Below, piece after piece: positions 54,501-63,518 of a stretch of 64,000 nucleotides of DNA. Position numbers and translations under genes: made by a program. Position 1 is the stretch's first letter; every line of letters begins with the position of its first letter. The stretch comes from Caulobacterales bacterium (lineage in GTDB: Bacteria; Pseudomonadota; Alphaproteobacteria; Caulobacterales; Aquidulcibacteraceae). The notes below the pieces were generated by a model. The model worked only from the letters and a program-made list of their open reading frames with translations, was not told the origin of the DNA and made no database searches. The stretch is taken from positions 124,001-188,000 of the forward strand of contig JAFLCU010000001.1 of NCBI GenBank assembly GCA_017303355.1, written 5' to 3'.

Positions 54501-54796
54501 GCGGAGGCCTCCAGTTGAAGCCTGAACGCGGTCATCCGCGCTAGGCACGCAGCGCCCGGATCGGGCGCGTCACGGATCGCTGACACTAGGCTGGCCCAGG
54601 TCTCCTCATCGGCTTCAGCGAGAAAATCAGCGACCGCCACGCGTACAAACTCGGCAAGCGATTCCTCGCGCCGCGTGGCCTCGTCGATCATCCGCGTCGC
54701 TAGGATTTGATCCTGCGCATTCAGCCAAACGCTAAGGTCCGCGCTTGAGCGTCGGCCCAATGCCAGGAGGTCGCCGAGCTGGAATGCGTTCGTCAT
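54497..54796 (-). CDS. Small hypothetical protein of the nar operon
   Basis: A 99-residue acidic, helical protein that I do not recognise. Notable are 'LNAQDQILATRMIDEATRRE' and 'WASLVSAIRDAPDPGAACLA'. It overlaps both neighbours by 4 bases, so it is translated as part of the operon between the parvulin and the hemerythrin. It may be an assembly or regulatory accessory of nitrate reductase, by position only. Confidence 0.7.
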   Translation of the reverse strand: MTNAFQLGDLLALGRRSSADLSVWLNAQDQILATRMIDEATRREESLAEFVRVAVADFLAEADEETWASLVSAIRDAPDPGAACLARMTAFRLQLEASA

Positions 54797-55665
54797 GCGG
54801 CGCCCAGCGTTAAATCAAGACCTTCAATATCCGCCCGCCTTGCGAGTTGGGCGACATAGCGCGCCGAGGCTGAAACCATTGCGCGTTCGCGCAGGCGCGC
54901 CCGGATCGCCGGTTCCACCGTCGCGAATGGCAAGACACGCGCTGGCGCGTGCCGATCGAGACGTACGACATGCCAGCCATGGCGCGTGCGCACGGGCGCG
55001 ACCGCGATATCACCTTCATGCAGCGCCAGCAGGACGCTCTCCATCTCCTGCGCCAAATCGCCAGCAGCCAGTTGGCCCAGCGCGCCGCCTTCAACGCCGG
55101 TCGGGCAATTGGAATGCGCACGCGCAAGCTTTGCGAAATCGCCGCCCTGCTGAAGCTGATGGCGCAGCGATACCGCCTTGCCGTGAGCCGCCACCCAGGC
55201 GTCGGCGCCCGCCTGCTCAGGCGCGCACAGAATATGCGACGCCTCGTAAATCTCCATCGTCGTGAAGCTCTCGGGCGCGGCCGCATAGACGCGATGACAT
55301 TCCTCCGTGGTCGGCTCGCGCGGCGACGCTTCCAACTCCAGGACCTGGCGCACCAGCGCCTCTTCCGGCGTTTCTTCGCGGCCAGCGTCATCGCGACACG
55401 GCGCCGCTTCGAGCCCCAGCGCCGCCGCGCGCTGCAACAATAATTCCCGGATCACCAGCGCGCGCGCCGCCGCGGCCCGTGCTTCGGGACCGGAGGCCGC
55501 GCGATGATTCTGGGTTTCAAAGGCGATATCCGCTTCGCTGACGGCGACGCCGTTGACGAAAACAGGTGGCGCATTGCGCGTACGTTTCGCCGCCGGCGCC
55601 GGGCCGTGTCCGCAGCCGCTAAACGCCTCCTGCGGCTCCTTCGCTTGGATCAAAGTGTGCTTCAT
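54793..55665 (-). CDS. Parvulin-type peptidyl-prolyl isomerase of the nar operon
   Basis: A 290-residue protein with a C-terminal parvulin domain (about 145-245): 'ASHILCAPEQ', 'FAKLARAHSNCPTGVEGGAL' with the usual 'CPTG...GG.LG' signature, and 'VRTRHGWHVVRLD'. The N-terminal helical part resembles SurA/NifM-type chaperones. No signal peptide is visible, so it acts in the cytoplasm. Parvulins in nar operons are known in some bacteria and probably help fold NarG or NarI. ATGA overlap with narI. Confidence 0.87.
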   Translation of the reverse strand: MKHTLIQAKEPQEAFSGCGHGPAPAAKRTRNAPPVFVNGVAVSEADIAFETQNHRAASGPEARAAAARALVIRELLLQRAAALGLEAAPCRDDAGREETPEEALVRQVLELEASPREPTTEECHRVYAAAPESFTTMEIYEASHILCAPEQAGADAWVAAHGKAVSLRHQLQQGGDFAKLARAHSNCPTGVEGGALGQLAAGDLAQEMESVLLALHEGDIAVAPVRTRHGWHVVRLDRHAPARVLPFATVEPAIRARLRERAMVSASARYVAQLARRADIEGLDLTLGAA

Positions 55666-56366
55666 TGTGCACTCCGCGCCGCGAGTTTCTTGGAGCGCAC
55701 GATCTGCCAGCCACGCCGGTTGAGATACCAGATCGGCGCCGACAGCATGTGAACAAGTCGCGTGAACGGGAACACCAATAGAATGGTGAGACCGAGCGTC
55801 AGGTGCGCTTTGAAAATCCAGTGCGCATCGGCGACGTAGTCGGCGGCGCCGGGCTGGAAGGTAAAAATTCCCTGCGCCCAGTGCATGAATTTCACCATCT
55901 CCTCGCCGTCGCGATGTTCCAGCGAAATGGAGATCGTGGCCAAGCCCAAGCACAATTGCACGAGCAGGATCGCCAGGATCGCGGTGTCGCCGAAACTCGA
56001 ATTGGCGCGGATGCGCGGGTCAAACAAGCGTCGGTGCAGCAGCAGCAACCCACCGATGAGGCAGAAAACGCCCGCGACGCCGCCGGCGATGATCGCAAGC
56101 ATCTGCTTGGCGCCGTGCGTCACGCCCAGCGTTTCCCACACCGCCAACGGCGTCAGCAGACCGACAAAGTGGCCGGCGAAAATTGCCAGGATGCCGAGGT
56201 GAAACAGGACCGAGCCGAGCACCAATTGCTTGCGCCGCAATAGTTGCGACGAACCGGTGCGCCATGTGTATTGCTCGCGGTCGAAACGCAGGATCGAACC
56301 GATCGCCAGAACCGCGAGCGCTATGTACGGATAATAGCCGAAGACCGCTTGATTAAGCCAATCCAT
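55662..56366 (-). CDS. narI: Respiratory nitrate reductase gamma subunit NarI
   Basis: A 234-residue diheme cytochrome b with five membrane helices that oxidises quinol and passes electrons to NarH. Family marks: 'LNQAVFGYYPYIALAVLAIG' at the start, 'SVLFHLGILAIFAGHFVGLL' with heme His, and 'AHWIFKAHLTLGLTILLVFP' with the second His pair. Start 56366 was chosen for the GAGG spacing; 56369 is equally possible. It is separated from narJ by a porin gene, an unusual insertion. Confidence 0.94.
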   Translation of the reverse strand: MDWLNQAVFGYYPYIALAVLAIGSILRFDREQYTWRTGSSQLLRRKQLVLGSVLFHLGILAIFAGHFVGLLTPLAVWETLGVTHGAKQMLAIIAGGVAGVFCLIGGLLLLHRRLFDPRIRANSSFGDTAILAILLVQLCLGLATISISLEHRDGEEMVKFMHWAQGIFTFQPGAADYVADAHWIFKAHLTLGLTILLVFPFTRLVHMLSAPIWYLNRRGWQIVRSKKLAARSAQ

Positions 56367-56375
56367 CATCAAACC

Positions 56376-57581
56376 TCAAAGCCGGTATTCGAGTGCAAGC
56401 CAGAATTTATTGCGGTCGGCGAAGCGCGGATCCTCGCCTTCGAACACCGCCCCCTTCGCCTCGACGAAGAGATTCTCGGTGAGGCCAAAACGTACGGACG
56501 CATCGAGTTCGCCGCCAAAATCCGTTCCGCCCGCGTCGTCGGTGAAATCGTGCGCACGCACCGTGAAGGTAATCGGCTGTCCACCGCGCCAAGGCTGGGT
56601 GGCGTAGGAAACGCTGGCATTAAGATCGCGCACGCCATCGGCGGGCGTGTTCAGGAAGACATCGGCCCATCCCTGGAAAGCGTGCAGTGTCGCCAACGGC
56701 GTCGTGAAGCCGCGCGTATCGTTGCCTTCCAGGCGCTCGCCCGCGACGGCGACGGTCCAGCGGTCGCGGCGAACAGAAAGCTCGGCGTGCTGATAGCCGA
56801 GATCGAAATCCGCCGTGTTGGCGCCGTACTCGCTTTGGGTGGCCGCTTCCAGCGTTAGACGCGGACGCCATGCGCCGGTCGTCCATTCGTTCGACCAGCG
56901 CACGCCATAGGTGGCGTTCGACTGCGCCGGCGCATCACTGCCGAAATCGAGCCACAAGCCGTAGAGATTGGCCTTGCCGATCGGCAAATCGAAATCCGCC
57001 TGCAGCACGTGGCTATCGCTTTCCCATTCGCCCTGAGCGCTGTCGTCGCCGAAAACGCGGCGAACATTGCCGATATAAGCGTAGGTGAAACCAGCGTGCT
57101 CGAACGGACGCGCCTCGAGTCGTAGCGCGTCGAAGGTCTGCTCGTTCTGGCGGAAGCCGACATTGCCGATGAAGCGCGCATTGTTAAGCACGATGCGCTG
57201 ACGGCCCAGCACGGCGCGACGGCCCTCGGCGCCGCTCCAGGACAGTTGCAGGCGATTCAGCTCGAACGCTTCAGGATCGGCGATCACCGCGTAGGCGGTG
57301 TGGCCGTTTACAGTATCGTTGAAGTCGCCAGCGAGTTGGGCGACGCCCTCAATCTCGCCCAGCGCGCGGAAGCCGCGCCACGCCGACGTTTCGTAGCCGA
57401 GACGCGCGCGGAAGGTCAGCGCGTCGGCGTCGGCAAGGCCGTCCTGAGAGACGCTTTCGTAGCGCAAGCGCGCATCGACGATAACGTCGCCAGTATTGGA
57501 TGCGCTCTGCGCATGGGCCGCCGTGGCCGACAACATCGCACCGACTGCAATCGCCGCCAGTCTCAATGGTACGATACTCAT
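56376..57581 (-). CDS. Outer membrane porin of the alginate-export type inside the nar operon
   Basis: A 401-residue outer-membrane beta-barrel with signal peptide ending 'AAHAQSAS'. It matches the 'alginate export' porin group: 'RLRYESVSQDGLADADALTF', 'LGRQRIVLNNARFIGNVGFR', 'NEQTFDALRLEARPF' and a C-terminal 'FWLALEYRL'. These porins pass anions. Placed between narJ (4-base overlap) and narI (9 bases), it likely lets nitrate or nitrite through the outer membrane; this is inferred from position. Confidence 0.85.
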   Translation of the reverse strand: MSIVPLRLAAIAVGAMLSATAAHAQSASNTGDVIVDARLRYESVSQDGLADADALTFRARLGYETSAWRGFRALGEIEGVAQLAGDFNDTVNGHTAYAVIADPEAFELNRLQLSWSGAEGRRAVLGRQRIVLNNARFIGNVGFRQNEQTFDALRLEARPFEHAGFTYAYIGNVRRVFGDDSAQGEWESDSHVLQADFDLPIGKANLYGLWLDFGSDAPAQSNATYGVRWSNEWTTGAWRPRLTLEAATQSEYGANTADFDLGYQHAELSVRRDRWTVAVAGERLEGNDTRGFTTPLATLHAFQGWADVFLNTPADGVRDLNASVSYATQPWRGGQPITFTVRAHDFTDDAGGTDFGGELDASVRFGLTENLFVEAKGAVFEGEDPRFADRNKFWLALEYRL

Positions 57582-58255
57582 ACCGCGCTCTCCTTCATAC
57601 GTGCGACCATCGCTTCTGCTTTGGGACAGCCGACTTGATCCGGCCCAAATGTTACTTGCTCTTCGGCCCAGGCCTTATCGAGCGCTTCAAGATCGTCCGG
57701 GTCGTCATCAGGCTCTTGCAACAGCGCCTTGACGGCTTCGGGATTGCGATCAGATTCTACGATCGCAACCAGCACGTCGAACACGCGCGCGTAGAGAGAC
57801 TCGCGCTTCGTCAAACGCTCACGCAGCGCTTCCAGCACGTGCGCCGCTTGCCCCAGCAACGCCGCGGCCTCCGCCGGTGGTTGTGTTGAGAGGAATTCCA
57901 GGAACACCGGCAAATGATCCGGCAATTCCTTGGCCGTGAGTTCAAGCCCATGCGCTGAATAGAGCTTCAACAGCTCCACCATCGCCTGGCCGCGATCACG
58001 GCTTTCGCCGTGCACATGCTCGTAGAGTTGCAACGAAAGCGAACGGGTACGGTCGAACAGATCGACGTAGCGCGCTTGCGCCTCGTAGAGATCATCCCGC
58101 GACAATTCGAACGCGAGTGGCGTCAGCTCGCGTACGAGTTTGCGCGGCGCGATCTTTTCTTCAGCCAGCGTTTCCAAGACAGCCGGCATCAACGCCGAGG
58201 TCTCCGCTGTGGGATAGCTCAGCAAGATCGCAAGGGCGCGGTAGGTGTTGGCCAT
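57578..58255 (-). CDS. narJ: Nitrate reductase assembly chaperone NarJ
   Basis: A 225-residue NarJ/TorD-family chaperone that binds the NarG N-terminus during molybdenum cofactor insertion. Visible: 'RALAILLSYPTAE' at the start and 'SLSLQLYEHVHGESRDRGQA' around residue 75, a family hallmark. C-terminal acidic region 'LLQEPDDDPDDLEALD'. Starts 2 bases after narH. Confidence 0.93.
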   Translation of the reverse strand: MANTYRALAILLSYPTAETSALMPAVLETLAEEKIAPRKLVRELTPLAFELSRDDLYEAQARYVDLFDRTRSLSLQLYEHVHGESRDRGQAMVELLKLYSAHGLELTAKELPDHLPVFLEFLSTQPPAEAAALLGQAAHVLEALRERLTKRESLYARVFDVLVAIVESDRNPEAVKALLQEPDDDPDDLEALDKAWAEEQVTFGPDQVGCPKAEAMVARMKESAV

Positions 58256-58257
58256 GC

Positions 58258-59778
58258 TCACGCCTCCATCGGATTCTTGGCTTTGCGGTTCTTGGTTGGA
58301 CCGAACAGGCCAAGCTCCGTGCGGCCGCCCGACGCCTGGTTGCCGAAGGAGAAGCCGCACGCGCCCCGCAGATGATAGGCATCCTCCGCGCCCTCACGGT
58401 GCGTGGTCGGGATCACGAAGCGATCCTCGTAATTGGCGATCGCCATGATCTGGTACATGTCCTCGATCGCGGCAGCCGTGAGGCCCACGCGTTCGGCGAC
58501 GCCGTGATCGATGACGCCGTCAATGGTCTTGGCGCGCATGTAGGAGCGCATAGCGAGCATACGTTCGAGCGCCGATATAACGGGCGCCTCCTCGCCCGCC
58601 GTCAACATGTTGGCCAGGTATTGCACCGGAATGCGCAGGGAGCGAACGTCCGGCATCACGCCGTCATGCTCGATCGCACCCATCGCCGCCGCCGATTGTA
58701 TCGGCGAAAGCGGCGGCACATACCAGACCATCGGCAGCGTGCGATATTCGGGGTGCAGCGGGAAGGCGACCTTCCACTCCATCGCCATCTTATAAACCGG
58801 GCTGCGGCGCGCCGCTTCGATCCACGCTTCGGGCACGCCATCGGCGCGCGCTTGCGTGATCACCGCCGGATCGTGCGGATTGAGGAAGACGCCGAGCTGC
58901 GCGTCGTACAAATCCTTCTCGTCCGCGCTTGCCGCCTGCTCGATACGGTCGGCGTCATAGAGGATGACGCCAAGATAGCGGATGCGGCCGACGCAGGTCT
59001 CCGAACACACGGTCGGCTGGCCGACTTCGATGCGCGGATAGCAGAACGTGCACTTCTCGGATTTGCCGCTCGACCAATTGTAATAGATTTTCTTGTACGG
59101 GCACGCCGACACGCACATGCGCCAGCCACGACACTTGTCCTGATCGATCAGGACGATGCCGTCTTCCTCACGCTTGTAAATCGCGCCCGAGGGGCAAGCT
59201 GCGACGCACGTCGGATTGAGGCAATGCTCGCACAGACGCGGCAGGTACATCATGAAGGTGTTTTCGAACTGGCCATAAATGTCCTTCTGGACCTTTTCGA
59301 AATTCGAATCTTTCGAGCGCTTTTCGAATTCGCCGCCGAGAATTTCTTCCCAGTTCGGACCCCATTCGATCTTTTCCATGCGCTGGCCACTGATCTGTGA
59401 GCGCGGCCGCGCGGTTGGAAACGCCTGCATTTCCGGCGCCGTTTGCAGATGCGCGTAGTCGAAATCGAACGGCTCGTAATAATCGTCGATCTCGGGAAGG
59501 TCCGGGTTGGCGAAGATTTTCGCCAGAATGCGCCATTTCGGGCCCATCTTCGGCTGCAGCTTGCCGCCGCGCGTCCGCTCCCAGCCGCCATTCCAGCGTT
59601 TTTGGTTTTCCCACTCGCGCGGATAGCCGACGCCCGGCTTGGTTTCGACGTTGTTGAACCAAGCGTATTCAACGCCTTCGCGGCTGGTCCAGACGTTCTT
59701 GCACGTCACTGAGCAGGTATGACAGCCGATGCACTTATCGAGATTGAGCACCATGCCGATTTGAGCGCGAACTTTCAT
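58258..59778 (-). CDS. narH: Respiratory nitrate reductase beta subunit NarH
   Basis: A 506-residue iron-sulfur subunit carrying three [4Fe-4S] and one [3Fe-4S] cluster between NarI and NarG. Cysteine sets: 'CIGCHTCSVTCKNVW' (16-30), 'CEHCLNPTCVAACPSG', 'CRGWRMCVSACPYKK' with Trp replacing the fourth Cys of the 3Fe cluster, and 'CTFCYPRIEVGQPTVCSETC'. The set is complete. Its ATG overlaps the narG stop. Confidence 0.97.
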   Translation of the reverse strand: MKVRAQIGMVLNLDKCIGCHTCSVTCKNVWTSREGVEYAWFNNVETKPGVGYPREWENQKRWNGGWERTRGGKLQPKMGPKWRILAKIFANPDLPEIDDYYEPFDFDYAHLQTAPEMQAFPTARPRSQISGQRMEKIEWGPNWEEILGGEFEKRSKDSNFEKVQKDIYGQFENTFMMYLPRLCEHCLNPTCVAACPSGAIYKREEDGIVLIDQDKCRGWRMCVSACPYKKIYYNWSSGKSEKCTFCYPRIEVGQPTVCSETCVGRIRYLGVILYDADRIEQAASADEKDLYDAQLGVFLNPHDPAVITQARADGVPEAWIEAARRSPVYKMAMEWKVAFPLHPEYRTLPMVWYVPPLSPIQSAAAMGAIEHDGVMPDVRSLRIPVQYLANMLTAGEEAPVISALERMLAMRSYMRAKTIDGVIDHGVAERVGLTAAAIEDMYQIMAIANYEDRFVIPTTHREGAEDAYHLRGACGFSFGNQASGGRTELGLFGPTKNRKAKNPMEA

Positions 59779-62700
59779 CAGCGGCCCTCCTTGGCGGCGA
59801 GCGGCTGATCAAGCCAATCGACCTTCTTCATTTTGCGTATGATGACGAATTCGTCGCGATTGGAGCCGACCGTGCCGTAATAGTTGAAGCCGTAGGCCAG
59901 CTGCACGTAGCCGCCGATCATGTGCGTGGGCTTCAGCACGGTGCGCGTCACCGAATTGTGGATGCCGCCGCGTTGGCCGGTGAGCTCCGAGCCGGGCGTG
60001 TTCACGATCTTCTCTTGCGCGTGATACATGAGGGTCATCCCCTCTTTCACGCGTTGCGAAACGACCGCGCGCGCCGTCAGCGCGCCATTGGCGTTGAAGA
60101 CCTCGATCCAATCATTGTCGACGATGCCGCCGCGCTTGGCGTCCTTCTCGGAAATCCACACCACCGGGCCGCCGCGGTTCAGCGTCAGCATCAGCAGATT
60201 GTCGGAATAGGTGGAGTGGATGCCCCATTTCTGGTGCGGCGTGATGAAGTTCAGCACGATCTCCAGTTCGCCGTTCGAGCGCTTGTTGTAGAGCGGCGCG
60301 ACGGTCTTCAGATCGACGGGAGGCTTATAGACACACAATTGCTCGCCGAACGCGCGCATCCAGAGGTGGTCCTGGTAGAGCTGCTGGCGCCCTGTCAGCG
60401 TACGCCACGGGATCAGCTCGTGCACGTTGGTGTAGCCGGCGTTGTAGCAGACCTTCTCGCTCTCCAGGCCAGACCAGATCGGTGAAGAGATAATCTTGCG
60501 CGGCTGGGCGACGACGTCGCGGAAGCGGATTTTTTCGTCCTCTTTCGGGAGCGCCAGATGCGTGTGGTCGCGCCCCGTCTGTTTGCCGAGCGAATCCCAG
60601 GATTTCACCGCGACCTCGCCGTTCGTCTCCGGCGCCAGCATCAGAATGGTCTCGCAGGCGTCGATCTCGGTTTCGATCTTCGCCAGACCTTTCGTCGGTC
60701 CATCGAGCACTTCGCCATTGAGATGCTTCAGCAGCTCAACCTCGTGGTCAGTGTTCCAGCCAATGCCTTTGCCGCCGTTGCCGACCTTGGTCATCAACGG
60801 GCCAAGCGCGGTGTAGCGCCGATAGACATTGGGATAATCGCGCTCGACGATGCTGATCTGCGGTCCGGTCTTGCCGGGGATCAGATCGCACTCGCCTTTC
60901 CACCAATCTTTCACGTCAAACGGCTGCGCCAGTTCGGCGGCGCTGTCATGCTGGATCGGCGTGAGCACCACGTCCTTCTCGACGCCCAGCACCTCTGGGC
61001 AGACGTTGGAGAACGCTTTGGCGATCGCCTTGAAGATTTCCCAATCCGGCTTTGCTTCCCACACTGGGTCCACCGCCGCTGTAAGCGGGTGGATGAAGGG
61101 ATGCATGTCGGACGTGTTGAGATCGTTTTTCTCGTACCAGGTCGCGGTCGGCAGCACGATGTCGCTGTAAACGGCGGTCGTGGACATGCGGAAATCGATG
61201 GTGACGAGAAGGTCGAGCTTTCCTTCCGGAGCCTCGTCGCGCCAGGTCACATCGACCGGCTTGCGGCGGCCGGTTTCGCCCAGATCCTTGCCGAGCACGC
61301 CGTTCGACGTGCCGAGCAGATGCTTCAAGAAATATTCGTGGCCCTTGCCGGAAGAGCCCAGCAGATTGGAGCGCCACACGAACATGTTGCGTGGCCAATT
61401 GTCGGGGTGGTCGGGGTCCATGCAGCTCATTTCAAGCCGCTTGGAGGCCAGTTCCTGCGCCACATATGCGCGCGCGTCGCCGCCGGCCTTCTCCGCGGCC
61501 TTCGCCACATCGAGCGAATTGGACTTGAGAGCGGGCGCCGATGGCAGCCAGCCCATGCGCTCGGCCTTGGCGTTATAGTCAATGAAAGTCTGGCCCCAAT
61601 CGCCTTCCGGCGCCGTGGGCGAGAGGATTTCCTTCACGTCGAGCGTTTCGTAACGCCATTGGTCGGTGTGCGCGTAGAAGAAGCTCGTGGAATTCTGCTG
61701 CCGCGGCGGGCGAATCCAATCGAGCGCGAACGCAAGCGGCGCCCAACCAGTTTGCGGACGCAGCTTCTCCTGGCCCACGTAGTGCGACCAGCCGCCGCCG
61801 GATTGACCAATGCAGCCGCACATCGCGAGGAGATTGATCACCCCGCGATAATTCATATCCATGTGATACCAATGGTTCATCGCCGCGCCGATGATCACCA
61901 TCGACTTGCCGTTGGTCTTTTCGGCATTGGCGGCGAAGCCACGCGCGACCGCGATGATTTGTTCGCGCGGCACGGTGCTGACCTGCTCGGCCCAAGCGGG
62001 CGTGTAGGGCTCCACATCGTCATAGCTCGACGGCATGTGCTCGCCGCCGAAGCCCTGATCGACGCCGTAATTGGCCATGAAGAGATCATAGACGGAGGCG
62101 ACCAGCGTCTCGCCGTCCTTCAACGCCATGCGCTTCACCGGCAGGCGGCGCATCAAGGTGTCAGGGTGATCCGTGGAGGCAAAGCCGTTCGAGGCGGTGT
62201 TGGCGAAATACGGGAACAGCACCTCGGCGACATCGTCATGCGCGCCTTTCAGGCCGACGCGCAATTTCACGTCCGCGTTGTTGGCGTCCTTCTCTTCGAG
62301 ATTCCATTTGCCCTGCTCGCCCCAGCGGAAGCCGATCGAGCCGGTCGGCACAACAGGCGCGCCAGTGGAATCATCAATGCCGACAGTCTTCCATTCCGGG
62401 TTGTTCGTCTGGCCGAGGCCATCGTTAAAGTCGGAAGCGCGCAACAAGCGCTCGGGCACATAGTGATCGCCCTGCTTCACCAGCCGCACCAAGAGCGGCA
62501 TGTCGGTGTAGCGGCGCACGTAATCCTTGAAGTACGGCACGTCGCGGTCGCGGTGGAATTCCGTGAGCACGACATGGCCCATCGCCATCGCCAACGCCGC
62601 GTCCGTGCCTTGCTTCACCGAAATCCAGAGATCGGCGAATTTCGAGGCTTCCGAATAGTCGGGGCAAATGACGACGGACTTCGCGCCTTTGTAGCGGACC

Positions 62701-63506
62701 TCGGTGTAGAAGTGGGCGTCCGGCGTGCGGGTTTGCGGCACGTTGGAGCCCCACACCAGGATGAAGCCCGAATTGTACCAATCGGCGGATTCTGGAACGT
62801 CGGTTTGCTCGCCCCAGGTTTGCGGGCTCGCCGGCGGCAGATCGCAATACCAATCATAGAACGAACCACACACGCCGCCGAGCAGCTGCAGATAACGTGC
62901 GCCAGCGGCGTAGGAGATCATCGACATCGCCGGGATCGGCGAGAAGCCGAACACGCGGTCTGGGCCGTGCTTCTTCACAGTGTAGGCGTTAGCGGCGCCG
63001 ATCAGTTCGGTGACCTCATCCCAGCTGGAACGCACCAAGCCGCCGCCGCCGCGCAGCGCGGTGTAGTGCTTGCGCTTCTTCGGGTCCTCGACGATCGACG
63101 CCCACGCCTGCACCGGCGATTTGGACTTGCGCGCCTCGCGCCACAGCTTCAGCAGGCGGCCACGCACGAGCGGGTATTTCACCCGGTTGCCCGAATAGAG
63201 ATACCACGAATAGGACGCGCCACGCGCGCAGCCGCGCGGTTCGTGGTTCGGCAGATCGGGCCGCGTGCGCGGATAATCCGTCTGCTGCGTCTCCCAGGTG
63301 ACGATGCCGCCCTTGACGTAAATCTTCCACGAGCATGAGCCGGTGCAGTTCACCCCGTGCGTCGAGCGCACGATCTTGTCGTGTTGCCAACGGCGCCGAT
63401 ACGCCTCTTCCCATGAACGATCTTCGTCGTTCATGACGCCGTGCCCCTTGGAATAGAGTTCCGTCTTGCGCGTGAAGAAGGTCAGGCGGTCTAAAGTATG
63501 GCTCAT
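59778..63506 (-). CDS. narG: Respiratory nitrate reductase alpha subunit NarG
   Basis: A 1242-residue molybdenum (bis-MGD) catalytic subunit on the cytoplasmic side of the inner membrane, reducing nitrate to nitrite. The FS0 cluster has H50, C54 and C58 ('THGVNCTGSCSW') plus Cys in 'PRGCARGASY'. The Mo-ligand Asp is in 'YDWYCDLPPASP'. The NarJ-binding N-terminus 'FFTRKTELYSKGHGVMND' shows no Tat motif, as expected for membrane-bound Nar. Full length and intact. Confidence 0.98.
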   Translation of the reverse strand: MSHTLDRLTFFTRKTELYSKGHGVMNDEDRSWEEAYRRRWQHDKIVRSTHGVNCTGSCSWKIYVKGGIVTWETQQTDYPRTRPDLPNHEPRGCARGASYSWYLYSGNRVKYPLVRGRLLKLWREARKSKSPVQAWASIVEDPKKRKHYTALRGGGGLVRSSWDEVTELIGAANAYTVKKHGPDRVFGFSPIPAMSMISYAAGARYLQLLGGVCGSFYDWYCDLPPASPQTWGEQTDVPESADWYNSGFILVWGSNVPQTRTPDAHFYTEVRYKGAKSVVICPDYSEASKFADLWISVKQGTDAALAMAMGHVVLTEFHRDRDVPYFKDYVRRYTDMPLLVRLVKQGDHYVPERLLRASDFNDGLGQTNNPEWKTVGIDDSTGAPVVPTGSIGFRWGEQGKWNLEEKDANNADVKLRVGLKGAHDDVAEVLFPYFANTASNGFASTDHPDTLMRRLPVKRMALKDGETLVASVYDLFMANYGVDQGFGGEHMPSSYDDVEPYTPAWAEQVSTVPREQIIAVARGFAANAEKTNGKSMVIIGAAMNHWYHMDMNYRGVINLLAMCGCIGQSGGGWSHYVGQEKLRPQTGWAPLAFALDWIRPPRQQNSTSFFYAHTDQWRYETLDVKEILSPTAPEGDWGQTFIDYNAKAERMGWLPSAPALKSNSLDVAKAAEKAGGDARAYVAQELASKRLEMSCMDPDHPDNWPRNMFVWRSNLLGSSGKGHEYFLKHLLGTSNGVLGKDLGETGRRKPVDVTWRDEAPEGKLDLLVTIDFRMSTTAVYSDIVLPTATWYEKNDLNTSDMHPFIHPLTAAVDPVWEAKPDWEIFKAIAKAFSNVCPEVLGVEKDVVLTPIQHDSAAELAQPFDVKDWWKGECDLIPGKTGPQISIVERDYPNVYRRYTALGPLMTKVGNGGKGIGWNTDHEVELLKHLNGEVLDGPTKGLAKIETEIDACETILMLAPETNGEVAVKSWDSLGKQTGRDHTHLALPKEDEKIRFRDVVAQPRKIISSPIWSGLESEKVCYNAGYTNVHELIPWRTLTGRQQLYQDHLWMRAFGEQLCVYKPPVDLKTVAPLYNKRSNGELEIVLNFITPHQKWGIHSTYSDNLLMLTLNRGGPVVWISEKDAKRGGIVDNDWIEVFNANGALTARAVVSQRVKEGMTLMYHAQEKIVNTPGSELTGQRGGIHNSVTRTVLKPTHMIGGYVQLAYGFNYYGTVGSNRDEFVIIRKMKKVDWLDQPLAAKEGR

Positions 63507-63518
63507 GCTCTTCCCCTC

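Noticed and set aside
60558..63338. A 926-codon open frame on the plus strand opposite narG
   Set aside because: It is fully antisense to the intact, unmistakable NarG; its product is rich in Arg, His and Ala without any fold pattern, as GC-rich codon bias produces.
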